A stretch of 64,000 nt of DNA from Rallus limicola (taxonomy: Eukaryota > Chordata > Aves > Gruiformes > Rallidae), in the NCBI GenBank assembly GCA_022605955.1, contig JAKCOZ010000003.1, forward strand, positions 12,781,331-12,845,330, given 5' to 3'. Shown here piece by piece: positions 14,536-26,400 of the stretch. Position 1 is the first letter of the stretch. The number at the start of each line of letters is the position of its first letter. The notes beneath the pieces are model-generated. The model saw only the letters and a program-made list of their open reading frames with translations, was not told the DNA's origin and made no database searches. The translations under genes were made by a program, and so were the position numbers.

Positions 14536-17500
14536 ATATTCTTGTAAACAGTACTGCATAATGTGTATTTCAATATGCATTTTTTATCTGAATTGCAAAT
14601 AACAGATTATGCATGAGCAGCCTAACCAGACTTTGATGTCAGCAGGTGAGCTATCAGAGGAACTTCTCCAAGGCCAGATGGAGTCTCACAGGTCTACACA
14701 AAGAATGAACCAACTAAAAGGGCATCTTTGCATGGGCAGAGAAAGCCTGGCATGTTTCCAGGATACTACCACACTGTGGCACAAAATATACCCTGTGCCC
14801 AAGGCCAGTGACATCTGAAAAAGGACTGATGCATCTAGAAATCAGCATTGTTGAGCATAAACAGTATAGACAGGACTCCTACATGCCATGCAAGATGACC
14901 CTCAACACACGTGCTGTGAGCAGCCCACATGGCTCTCACAAACCTGGCCCATGGCCTTGCAGCAGCCTGCTGGAGCAAAGATGGAACTATCTGTAAGAAA
15001 CCTCTCCACCAGCACCCTGCCACCCTTCACTGGAGAGAGCAAGTCCAGCTCAGCATCCTCTGCTGTCCTTAGCTCCTGCTCACACCCCTGCCCTTACCTG
15101 GCTTCTAGCCTGAGGGACAGAGGTGGGAAGGAGTGAAATGCACAACATCTCCACAGACAGGGGCCAAGGCTCAAGTTTTCCAAATCGCACTTTAATACAG
15201 CACTGTCTGGATATTGAGGATAAAGAAGCAGTAAACAGAAGGTAGGAGCAAATGGCCTGGCCCAGAATTCCCACCAAACTCATTAGGTCTAGATGAACTG
15301 GTAAGCACAAGCTGAGTTTACTGACATGGGTCAGTAAATGATGGAAGGAAAATATATCCTAACCTCCATTTCCTAAATTAGTGACCATAGAATATTTTAT
15401 AAATACACAGGGAATGAGAGGACAGCTCATGTATTATCCAGCAGCCCTTTGGTGATATTATTAAAAAGAAGCTTCAACGCCAGACTGTGAAATGAATATA
15501 AAACTCTGAATTTGAATGGGAATTTTAATAACTTGTTAACTGCTTATTTGCAAGTCTGAAGGATCTATTAATGGTTGGCCTTTACCTTGGAAACAAGTAT
15601 TGAAGATAGTCTGAGTTTATGAAAAGGAAGTATCACCAAAAGACATATACATTATGAATTGAATAAATCCAAATATCTTTACTAATCTCTTGTAAGAAAA
15701 GGTATCAGTCAGTACGTATCTCCTTCACCAAGTAAGAGGTTAAATGAGATCACTGAAGTGAAAGAGAATGTACTGCACTGTACATATTAAAAGATGTGAC
15801 AGCGACATGAGCTGTTACAAAACGTCTTTCACCAAATGAAAACAGTACAAAAAAGGAAGCAAATATCACTGTGACCTGCAGGCTACAGATAGAAAACACA
15901 GGGTACTAATAACATGAACAAAGTGACCTTTGCACAAAGAAAGGTTTTACAAAGTGGTCAACTGTACTACTCAATGTCAGTGTTTATGTGTTTCTTCATT
16001 TCACGTTTTTGCAAGATGCCACTATGTGTTTTGACTCTTTTTACACCATTAAAAGTCATAAAAGCTCAAGAAGAGAATCAAGTACTTCTTGAAGTGATTC
16101 CCAGTGTTAGCACGGGGGGAAAATTCCAGATCTTGGGGAGATCATTAAGGGTTTTTTTCTCTTGACTTTACCAAGGTCAGACTTTTGCCTTGGGTATTCA
16201 AAAAATAAAGAAACTCTCCAGAAAGATCAAGGGCAACAGAGACAAGGTTGAAGAGTATATGAGGTGGAACAGTTGTTCCTGGCTGCAGTGCATTGTTTTA
16301 ATAAGAAGTAAATTAAAATATAATGAATTCCATAGCATAAATTATTTTGGGGGGAGGGGAGGAAGACAGAGAAAAAGAATACTGCCTATAGGTTATTATT
16401 AGAAAACAGGGAAGAAACAAACATTTTCTACTACTGTAGGCAAACTCTAAACATACCACTGAAAATGTCAGCTTCTTTCAAAACTGCCTGTATATCATTG
16501 ACATAAACGAGCTCACTGCTGTTAATGAGTGACTCATGGATGTTTATTGTAGAGAAAGAACACAAAGTTATGTCATTGTACTTTTGCAAGTGAAATAATT
16601 TACAAATATGCATCCATTTTCTATGGCATTACAATGGAGAATATTGTTAAAAACTATTTGCTTTGCCAAGGTGAAATTCTGAATTTAGAAGAGAATTGTG
16701 GGAGTATGATTTAAAACTCTCATTTGGACTTTCCTCAGACATCATTAGGAAAATAGAAGCAGGACCTAATAATGAAAAATGTCTATTTATATACTTGGTA
16801 TTGCTTTCTGGAGCATTCAAAGGCCTCACTGTTACTGAAAAAGTAATGCTTTGGTCAATAATAAAAAAAAACAGTAAATCCAACATAAAACATCCAACTT
16901 TACCCTTCTATGCAGGCACAAGGGCTGAAATTCTGGCAGACCTTCAGAACAGTCACAGCCACAGTAGGTTAAAACACTGGGAAGCAATAGACTTCAATGT
17001 CTTCTGCTATTCTGGTGTTGAGAATATTTTGTATTGCTCCCCTTTAGAAAGTCCAAGGCAGCACTGTGTGCGCATGTTCAGCAGCAGTTGTGAATGGCAG
17101 GAATCAGCAGCTTATGAGAAGAATTACAGCTCCTGAAAGACTCAAAAAAAGCAGATTTACTGAGGTTAGGGGAAAAAGCAATGGAAAGGAGCTTGTGATG
17201 GTATTTTGTAATCCTTTAGGGAAAACTCAATGCCTTTTCTGGTTTTTAGATACTTCTAAAACAAAGGGCTTTTTGGAAAGAAATACTTTCTGAGAAGGTG
17301 AGAGAAACATGCAAAATAAACAAAAAAGCAAAGGAAATGCTTTTGTGGTGGTAATCAGCTTTCTGAGATACTTTGTTTTACCTTCCAGCAACTGTCAGGT
17401 CTTGAAATTCTGAGTAAAAGCAACCTCTGTTTTTGTCAACAAGACAATGTATACTTTTCATTTTATTCAATAATTTTAAGCTTTTTTTTTTTTTAAATGC

Positions 17501-19157
17501 CTGCTGAATGAGTTGCCAGGTCAGAGTTGAAATTTGTCGGTCTCCAACAGTGCACTCATTTTGATATCATAATAAAATAATTATAATAAAATGTTCAGTA
17601 CATATTTTTTCTGTAGCTGAATTCACAGATGTTGCAAGCAAGGTGAGAAGGGAACCCAAAATGAAGGACATGTGCCTGGGCCCCACTTCTAGTGGCTGCC
17701 CTCTCCACCCCGCAGACTGAGCAGGAGAGGGTAAAAGGTAATGTTCTTTGTGATATGAAATAAGGCAAACATATTAATCTGCACAGTCACAAAGACCAAA
17801 TCTAGTTAGGAAGGAAAGGACAAGTTCTATATATTTTACCTAAGGTGTGTAAGTTGTAAACATACCATACTGTGTTGCAATGAGATGTAGATTTAAAAGC
17901 AGTTATCAGTAGACTCTTCCTTTCAGTCTTTCACTTGGTATCCTGAGTCTCCCCTTCTTACTGAATTCCTCACCTTCCTCAGGCTGAGGTCTGGGATTGC
18001 TGTCTAGTATTACTCTGTTACTTTGCCATACTGCAAATCCTTCGTGCTTTACTGCTTTGGAGCAAATAAGGCTTTAAGAACTGGGATGCTTCTAGAGTAT
18101 CTCCGACCTTTTCTGTCCAGCATATTCTGGAGCACTGCTTGTGGGAGGAACTATCAGCGAGGCTGTAGACAAAGCTGGAGCAGTTCATAGTCTGAGCCCA
18201 GGAGTGAACACCTGTTCTGAAAAAATCACAACTAAAGGCCTTTTACTGTTTCCAATTATATTAACTTTTTTGGTCAGAACCCAATGAAAAGTATTTTTTT
18301 TTCAGTTAAAGATCCACTAAGGGTACTTTATGAATTCTACAGCTGGCAGAAGGATAAGATAATTTATGAATTATCAGCACTCCTGGCAAGACTAAGATCA
18401 CTATTTATTGATAGGATTATTTGATACACTTTTCGATCCTTTGCAAAAAAATAAAAAATAAAAATTGGGGTGATAGCAATCTGTAACCAGCACAAAAAAA
18501 AAAAAAGACTTTTTGAAGAAACGACTGTATACACACAGTGCCAAATATGATGGATTTCTCTCACATCAGAAGACATCAGACAGTAGGAGGAATCTTTCTT
18601 TCATTTGCACAAATTACTGCAGCCAGCAGATGCTTTTCAATCTGCTTTTCAAAGGACGTAAAGCTTATATTTACTAAAAAATACATGAAACATCATGCTT
18701 GAAAGGGTATGGGGTTGACCTTGCTTACACAAGGGCTGGAAAAGTAACATGAGAAGGCATTAACATGTACAGGTATGTGGTATTACATCATAAATATTGT
18801 GGGGTATGACACACGAAGTTATGCATATACATGATTAAATGATTCTGAGTTTGTATTAGTTCTCAGAACAGGTGGTGGACAGAAAGAAGCTCTAATATTC
18901 AATACTGGGATAACGCAAGAATGAAAATGGATGTGGGAGCTATTATTCACAAAGAAAAACAAAATTAATGCTCAAGGTTTTATGGTTGATGGAATCTGAA
19001 AAACTAGTTAGAGAAATAAACATTAGTAACCAGACATGTTTTCAGCATAGCAGAGAGCGGTCATGCTTTCTTGCTACTGGGCAACACCTCAGTATTTCAG
19101 TCTGTTTAGTGGTGAAGAGCTACTTAAACAGCAAGGCCCCCTGGTAGAGCAGATACA
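14536..19157. other. Intergenic DNA, nothing recognised
   Basis: About 4.6 kb between the long CR1 and the promoter-proximal CR1. Short open frames (up to 146 codons at 16,696-17,136) show no family resemblance. Short A and T runs are present (for example near 17,483 and 18,494). No RNA gene was recognised. Confidence 0.5.
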
Positions 19158-19628
19158 GAATCACAGAATCACAGAATTATCAAGGTTGGAAAAGACCTAA
19201 AAGATCATCCAGTCCAACCATTCACCTATTACTACTAGCTCCCACTAAACCATGTCCCTCAATACAACATCCAGTCTCTCCTTGAACACCCCCAGGGTTG
19301 GTGACTCCACCACCTCCCTGGGCAGTGCATTCCAGTGCCTGACTACCCTTTCTGAGAAGTAGTGCTTCCTAATGTCCAGCCTGAATCTCCCCTGGCGCAG
19401 CTTGACACCATTCCCTCTAGTTCTATCACTGTCTACACGGGAGAAGAGGCCGACCCCCAGCTCACCACAACCTCCCTTCAGGAAGTTATAGAGAGCTATA
19501 AGGTCTCCCCTGAGCCTCCTCTTCTCCAGGCTGAACAATCTCAGCTCCCTCAGCCGCTCCCTCAGCCGCTCCTCGTAAGGCCTGTGTTCCAGACCCCTCA
19601 CCAGCTTAGTAGCCCTCCTCTGAACGCG
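19158..19628 (-). mobile_element. CR1 LINE 3' fragment directly upstream of the DMXL1 promoter
   Basis: Minus-strand CR1 tail with a nearly intact C-terminal frame ([13 protein letters not shown] ... [16 protein letters not shown]) and a repeated 3' terminus (atcacagaatcacagaatcacagaat on + in 8-9 base steps). A 12-base tandem duplication (ctccctcagccg, near 19,547-19,570) adds RLRE to the frame. Its 5' end is about 250 bases from the CpG island. Confidence 0.9.
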
Positions 19629-19995
19629 TTACACACACGATGATGCTCCCAACATTGAGCATGCAGGTTGCACTCCTGCCACACTTGGGCCTGGCCTGGC
19701 TACATCTCACTGGACCACAAACCAGCCTCCATTAATTCCCCTAAGCTGTGTGTAAATCAACACCCATCCTGTATGGCTCCCATTTTTTCTCCTGTTGTGA
19801 GGAAGGTGAAGCAGCCCGTTGCAGACAGCAAATGTAATGCCACAGGAATACGTGCTCTTCGCTTCCCAAGCCTCAGCTATCACTACTCACAGCCTGCCCC
19901 GGGAACGCGAGCCAGCCCGCGGCAGGTCGAACGCCCACACTCCCCCAGCCCGGCCTACATTGCCGGGCGGCACTAGACCCGCGGTGCCAGCCCAT

Positions 19996-20007
19996 CGCAC
20001 ATGCGCG
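19996..20007. promoter_or_regulatory. Second NRF1-like site, one mismatch
   Basis: CGCACATGCGCG differs from the NRF1 consensus at one base. It is 57 bases upstream of the perfect site. Paired NRF1 sites are common in CpG-island promoters. Confidence 0.45.
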
Positions 20008-20052
20008 GACGGACCCCCTCGCACCTCCCTCGGCGTTGCCCGTCCCGGGCGG

Positions 20053-20064
20053 TGCGCATGCGCG
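20053..20064. promoter_or_regulatory. NRF1 binding site (perfect consensus)
   Basis: TGCGCATGCGCG fits the YGCGCAYGCGCR consensus at all positions. It lies about 290 bases upstream of the start codon. NRF1 controls many housekeeping and mitochondrial genes. The match is seen directly; occupancy is inferred. Confidence 0.75.
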
Positions 20065-20101
20065 CAGCTGGAGCCGTGGGCTGGCTGAAAGAGTAGCGCC
20101 G

Positions 20102-20107
20102 TGACGT
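20102..20107 (+). promoter_or_regulatory. CRE/ATF half-site
   Basis: TGACGT in the context CGTGACGTTCC, between the NRF1 and TCTCGCGAGA elements. It is a short motif, so the call rests mainly on its location in the island. Confidence 0.4.
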
Positions 20108-20148
20108 TCCAGGGAGCGCAGGTGGTGAGTGACACAGCCGGAGCGTGT

Positions 20149-20158
20149 TCTCGCGAGA
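20149..20158. promoter_or_regulatory. TCTCGCGAGA palindromic promoter element
   Basis: A perfect TCTCGCGAGA palindrome about 190 bases upstream of the start codon. The element is enriched in CpG-island and bidirectional promoters and has been linked to ZBTB33 (Kaiso) and related factors. It lies close to the likely transcription start. Confidence 0.7.
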
Positions 20159-20276
20159 GCTGGTGCGGCGCTGCCGTGGAGGCAGGAGCGGGCGGCGCGG
20201 CCGGTGCCGGGGGGCGCGGCCGGTGGTAGGGGCGCTGCGCCGCCCCGCCCTCCCCGGCGAGGCTCCGCCCCGCAGT

Positions 20277-20354
20277 ATGTGCTGCCGCCTCCTCCACCGC
20301 CCGCGGGACGAGGGGCGGCCGAGTGGTGGGGGTGGTAGCGGTCTCTCGTCATGA
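20277..20354 (+). other. Upstream ORF (25 codons) overlapping the DMXL1 start codon
   Basis: An ATG at 20277 (A at -3) opens 25 codons beginning MCCRLLHRPRDEG and stops at TGA 20352-20354. That TGA overlaps the DMXL1 ATG at 20351 as ATGA. No other ATG is seen between 20061 and 20351. This geometry is compatible with termination-reinitiation control. It matters only if transcription starts upstream of 20277, which the sequence alone cannot show. Confidence 0.55.
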
Positions 20355-20437
20355 ACCTCCACCAGGTCCTGACGGGGGCTGTGAACCCCGGGGACAACTG
20401 CTTTTCCGTGGGCAGCCTGCACGACCAGCCCTTCACG
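20351..20437 (+). CDS. DMXL1: DMXL1 exon 1 (start codon, residues 1-29)
   Basis: Encodes the first 29 residues, beginning [20 protein letters not shown], and ends in phase 0 at donor gtgagc. The start is well supported. An in-frame TAG lies at 20336-20338, no ATG falls between it and this one in frame, and the match to the family begins at this Met. Kozak context has G at -3 and A at +4, so it is moderate. The exon lies in the CpG island, so it is probably the main first exon. Confidence 0.95.
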
Positions 20438-23400
20438 GTGAGCTCTTCGCCGGGGCCCGGGCGCCTCCGCCGGGCCCGCGCCTCTGCGCTGGGAAAGCGG
20501 CTGCGTCAGGCGCGGCGGCGGGAGCCGGCCCTTGGCGCTCACTCCCGGTAGCGTCGTCGGCTGGTAGCGGCTCTGCTCGCAGCCGGGGGGAGGCTTCCCC
20601 GAAGGGCCTGCGGCACACCTGGCCCTGGCGTTCCCTGAGCCGGGGCGGGGAGTGGCGTGCGAAACTTTGCTGGAGCGTCGCCGGTTCCGGAGCCCGGCGG
20701 CACCGGCGGCGTCTGGGCTGGACGGGACGGGACGGGACGGGCGACCTCGCTAAGCTGGGCGGAGATGGGAGGGGCCCGGGTCCAGTGCGGTGCCCGGCAG
20801 AAGCTGGCACGCACATGTCGCTTCCAGGGCCGTTCGCTAACGCAGGAATATGGTGGCTTTGATAAAAGATTACATAAACGCCAGCCGGTACATGCGACTT
20901 TCTGTGGAAGGGAATATCGGTCCCCGCTTTCCGTCGGATGTGTAGTTGGAGTCCTTACTGGTCATAACTGAGGAGGAGCCTGTAACCCTGTGCCTTAGCG
21001 CTAAGATTTGTAGCCCATTTTTGGACTACCTGTCGGTGTTCGGAGTGGAGAAATAAACCCCACTTGCGGTGTTTAGTGACGGCTGTTATTAGTGTTGCCT
21101 TTCCTCCCTTTCACTTTTGGTTTGTAAACAGATTTCTGATGTTGTGTTTTTCGTGCCGCACTCGCTTTGAAATACACCTTTCCTGCCTTCCGTTTTGGGG
21201 AGGAGAGGGATGAAGTGAGGCACAACAGAGTGTCTCCAGTGTGCTGTTTGAGTATCTACGACCTTACCTTTCCTGGCTGCTCTCAATTGCAGCATAGGGC
21301 AGCTTTGACTGTGTTAGGGGAATGATAGATACAAATGCAGGAATTAAGAAACTTTTTTATTCCTTCTCCTGTGCCCTCTGAGGTGCGCAGTGAAAGTCAG
21401 CTGGCCACTTGAGGCTTCGTTGTGCAGCAGCCGTGCAGTGTCAGTGCTGGAAAGGTGGGGCGCACTCAGCTGCTTCCCAGAGTTAGGCCGGCTTTGCAAA
21501 GTCCGTTTATGTACAGCTTTGTCCGGTGATGTGCTTCCTTCCAAGAAAACGAATCCTGTAAATGCGTTCGTGCTGGAAGATTTCTTAAATTGCAGCCATT
21601 GGGACTTAAAATTCCAGCTGTGCCAGACTTAGCAGAAGTGTTAAAGACCCACTAGTGGTGGGAAGTCCTTTGATAAGAGACGAGGAAGTTTGCTTTACAG
21701 TTAGTAAAGAATGTTAGTAAGCTTTTGAACTATTTTCTCATGAGTTTCCCATGTTGGTATCATTCTTTTTTGAGGGAAATAGTTGAGCTGTTAATGCCAC
21801 TGAAGGACTCTGCCTATTACGGCTCAACTTACCAGAAGTGTTAAGAACTCCCCAATGGATAGCAAGAGTAAGAATCTCTCATAGTAGAGAGAGGAATGAA
21901 TAACTGGGAAGTGTAGTTTTCAGTAACTGTTCATATGATCTCCTTACAGGAGCTATTTTGATATAAATACAGTAACAATGTTTTCTGTAGGCATGTTCAT
22001 GATCTCTTGTTTCATCTTTTTACCCAGAAGGTTATTAATGGATTATTTTTTCAGAGACTTAAAACTGCTAACCAAAATATCCTCTACTGCTTCAGGTCTC
22101 TTTTTTTTTTTTTTTTTTTTGGGGGGGGGGGTTATTTTGGCTTTTTTAGTTGCTTGTACTCGCTTTATAATGCTATGTTCAAGAGATTATTCAGTATCTT
22201 TCACTTCTTAATCCTTCTGAAGCAAATTTCTGCCTTTTTGTAAAGAAATGGTGAACTTAACCTGTAGAAAATCCAGCAAGAACAGGCAGTTGTTTATCCA
22301 TATCTGGAGTCACAGTATAAACGTTAAGAAGTATAAATACTGTTAACAGATATGTTAGAAGTGGCAGAGGGAGGGAAAACCCTGTCTGAGTAAACTTCCT
22401 CCAGATTTCGTGTCCGAAAGCTCATAGGAGTTGATATTTCAGGGTTATGTACTGTACAGTTGGCAGGAGTTACCTTTGACTGTCAAGAGAACTCAGTCTG
22501 TAGTACTTTTATTTACACAGTACGGTTCAGAATATGATCTGATATGCAGTGCTGAATATTTAAGGTAAATATTCTTTAATATTACAGTTTTAAGACAAAA
22601 ATAACAGATTCTTCTCCTAAACTCTGAAAAATTTGAATTTAGATCATTAAAAAGGGCCCATGCCCAACTGAATTCCATGCAGGTTTTTTTAACATGTTTT
22701 GCAGATACGTTTTATGATGATATTTTAGATACTTGCCCTAATGGTGTGCAGGTTGTTGTTCTAGCCTTCCTTTCTTAAGATAAAGAAGTGGTGCATAAAT
22801 ACTGATAGTTTTTGGCACATCATTTATGTACAGAAAAAGGCTCATAAGCATCAAGATAAAATAAGAAGCATGCCTGTTACCTGCTGGAAGTGGGCAGGAA
22901 TGGAGTGTGGCACCCTGAAAGAAAGAGAACTCAGCCCCCAGAAGTCAGAACTTAACTTTTTGTTCTCTCTGTGCTTCTGAATGGAATTGTTTTGTTTTCC
23001 AGATACTTGTCCAGAGCAGAATACGTTTTTTTTTTGGTTTCACATCTGAAATATTCGATGGCTTTGTCCATTTTTTGCTTATTCAGTTCTACTTCTGGTT
23101 TTGGTTTTTTTTTTTTTCTGTACCAGATGAGGGGAAAAAAACCCAAACCAACCTGTGAGCAATACTGAATTACTGCAAGTCCTTAGACTGGTAATAGTAG
23201 TCACAAAAGAATGATTGTTCATAGGGATAAAAAGAAAGAGAAATTTCATGGTGTATTTCGATGCAATCAGAGTGTTTTATGGTCAGATTCCCTCTCCGTG
23301 TGTGGTTAAATTCAACATGGACTTCAGAGTCACTTTTTATGATCAATAAAACTGTGAATGTCAAATATTAAATTGAAAAGGACTTGGAAAATGTGAGTTT

Positions 23401-26400
23401 TGGTTAGTTTGGTCAGGACTACACTAAATTTTCCAAAGGAACTGGTTTGTGATAGTAAGATTGCCAGCTTTGTAAATTTGTTTGCTAAGTAAAAGTAGAT
23501 GCTGTGGCTCAGAATTGTTGTTAAGCATTTTTTGGACAGCTAAATATTTTCTTTGTATTTACAATTCAGTGTATATCCATGAGTCAAGAAAATTACCTGA
23601 GTGATCATAAGTCACTCAAGAAGTTAAACTATTTACAGCTGCTTCTTGATGATGATTTAGGGAAGGAAACCCTTTCTGATACTTACTCCCCCTTCCCCCC
23701 TATGTTCCACTTAAGCTGTTCTGAACTTCAGAAACTAATTGCGTTTTTTAAACTGAATGAATCTTAAAAAAAAAATCTAACAATCTGGGAGGGGACATGC
23801 GTGTATGGGGTGTTAAAAACTCTTTGCAATGCAATGCAAAGTACAGTTTCAGTGAGACTGGATTGAAAGTGGAGGGCCAATCAACTTGCAACTTAAACAG
23901 GTACACTAGTTCAGGTACTTTTGATAGTTTAGAAATGTGTTTGGGTTTTTTTTCACAAGCATGATAAAAGACCATTTCTGTAATGAATTTTTTTTTTTTT
24001 AAATATGGTACACAAATGCAATACTTAGGCTAGTGTTTCTGTTCAATACAATAATGAGATTGAGGCCATGCTAAAACATAATGCAAACTTATAGCTGCAT
24101 GGGTGAGAATTCTTTTTTTTTCAAATAGTGTAAGTGCTTGAGGTACCATGTGGTCCCTGTGCTTTTTGATCTAGACAGTCCTCTGCAAAGGAGAAAAATA
24201 CAGATGTTATTGCAGTATCACCTGCTTAAAACTACTTGCCTTTAATTTTTATTTTCACTTTTCATAAGCATGACCTCTGTACATTTCTCTTAGAAGAGGA
24301 ACTTTTGAGGGGAATCAGAGAAGCCAGACACAAATAAATAGTCCCACCTCTGCCTATTTGTATTGCACATAAGCAGTATTTAGCCCTTGCAGACTAAGAA
24401 TTTAGTATGTTTATATGCTCAAATCTAGCAGAAGAAGCAGGCACCTGATCTTACTAGTAAATATTAGGTTTTAAAATAAATCTACAATACTTTTCCAGGG
24501 AATAGCTTGCTGCTTTTTTTTTGTTTTAACTGGGAAAGATAAGGTATAATGGTTGCAAAATTTGCAAAAATACCTACCATTTTCAAACAGGCGATAGATA
24601 TATTCAGCTATTAGAAAAAATTGAGGAAAATCTTTTTTACTTTGTCAATTTGATCTTTAGCCCTGGCATCCTGACCTTTGGGATGTGCTTTATTTCATGT
24701 ACAAGGGATGTAAGAATGCTTGGGTCCCATCAGTGATAAAGATGGTCTTGATGTGGCTTGAGAACTACCTCTGATACAGTAACTTAAATAGTTGCAAAAC
24801 AAAAGAAGGAAAAGGTAATGTGTGAGGTTGTACTGGTAAACTTCCAGTATAGCTATAGTGGAGAGAACATTTCCAAGTAAGTTCCTGTGAACTGCCAGAT
24901 GCAGCCAGTCCCTTGCTGTGCTTTGTCTGAGTAGTTCTGAATGACCTTGAGCCCAGCAGAGTTCTGCGTTACCTTTCTAGTCTGTATGTTCATCATACAT
25001 ATGTCTGCATGTATGTATATATAACTTTATAAATGTGTATGTGTGCACATGTACAACTACATTCACCTGTAGGTTGTAGCTAGCAATTTATGGTAGGTTT
25101 ACTTGTGCCCTTCATGTACAAGGTGTAGAGTAAAAGTTTGGGCAAGACAATGTGTCAGTCTTTTATGTAGCTGTAGCAGGAGCTACAGCAAGTACTTTTT
25201 ATGTCTGTACATGGAAGAAATCCTTAAAGTATAAGGGAAATAATTGCTTTTGAGGTGCTGTGCTATGTAAGAGATCAAGCCCTTTGCTCATCTGCTTTTC
25301 TTCTGTTGAGAATAGAGTGATTTGCCAGCACAGTTCTCTGGTTTTGAGAGTTCTTTGCATCAGGCTTTCACTTCACAAAGAAATTAGAGTAGTTCAGATA
25401 TAATTTCCCGTACTATTTTCTGTTAAAACTTACATGCTTCAACAGCACTGTTACTGTTAAAGGACCTGATAATCTCCAAAGAAATACAGTTTTATCAATG
25501 AGCAGATGTCTGATGAAAAGAATGGATAGAAATTGTGTGAAAAGGCTGTACTGCATGCAAAAGCACATGTATTTTCACAGGCCCGAAACATCTTTCACTT
25601 CCCGATTTCAGGCTTTTTTTTGCTATGTCAGTAGCTAGTGAAATCCATGTTCGTGCAGCTTGAACTAGTTCTATCTTGTTCGTTTGTGTAACAGAAGAAC
25701 TAAGCATTGTTTAATAAACATTCCAAGAACATTGTGATAATATCAACAGTATTTGCTTGTGTCATTGTGCAAAGACAACTTTCTTGTAAGTATTCTAGGA
25801 CATTCTTAGGGTGAAATGATTTTATGGCTTGTCAAAATCATGTAGAGACTCTACTTGCGTTAAAACAGCATCCTAGGTTTTTATTAGGAGTTTTTAAAAA
25901 CTTAAAATACATGTTTAGGAATTCTTTCCCAGTTGAACTGTATGGCAGTATTTTGTGTGGTGCCCCACTCCAACTTGCCCCACCAAGGGCCAGGTAGTGT
26001 AGACAAGAGTATGGAATAAAAGAAAGTGAACAGAAAAATGCTTATACTCTGAAATTGCTTCTTGCTCTACACAGAGTAGAACACTCAAATTGCTTTTTTT
26101 TCTTACTTTCCATACCTTATAAAAATACATTCTCAGTAACTTGTATCAAAATGCAAATGAGTGACGTATGAACTATTGTGGACAAGTTGTGCAGTAAAGA
26201 GCAAATAAAGTTGACTGATAGGCAGAATTAATTTTTGTTGCATCTGAGAAACTGCTGCTCCTGAGTACTGACTTACATTATACTAAGCAAAAATACCTCA
26301 TACGATTTTCTGATGTAAAAAAAGTGTAAGTGTAAAATTAATCCAGCAGTTCATTTTGTGCTTTTGTCTTAGACAAATGTCTCTGTGGGCTATTGCTCCT

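Larger units (their letters stand above)
19880..20830. promoter_or_regulatory. CpG-island promoter of DMXL1
   Basis: A sharp rise in GC and CpG density against AT-rich flanks covers about 950 bases around exon 1. It has GC boxes (for example near 20241-20252), an NRF1 site, a TCTCGCGAGA element, a CRE-like site, and no TATA box. This is the profile of a broad housekeeping promoter. Such promoters often fire in both directions, but no divergent coding exon was recognised on the minus strand. Confidence 0.9.

Noticed and set aside
13838..14602. 254-codon open frame on the + strand
   Set aside because: It is the antisense shadow of the CR1 reverse-transcriptase region.
1..19880. DTWD2 exons expected upstream of DMXL1 in divergent orientation
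   Set aside because: None of the conserved DTW-domain sequence could be recognised on the minus strand, so the gene is probably further left.
19873..20862. Several 100-190 codon open frames in all frames
   Set aside because: They arise because stops are rare in the CpG island; they are Arg/Pro/Gly/Ala-rich and mutually overlapping. Only exon 1 of DMXL1 and the short ATGA-overlapping ORF are supported here.
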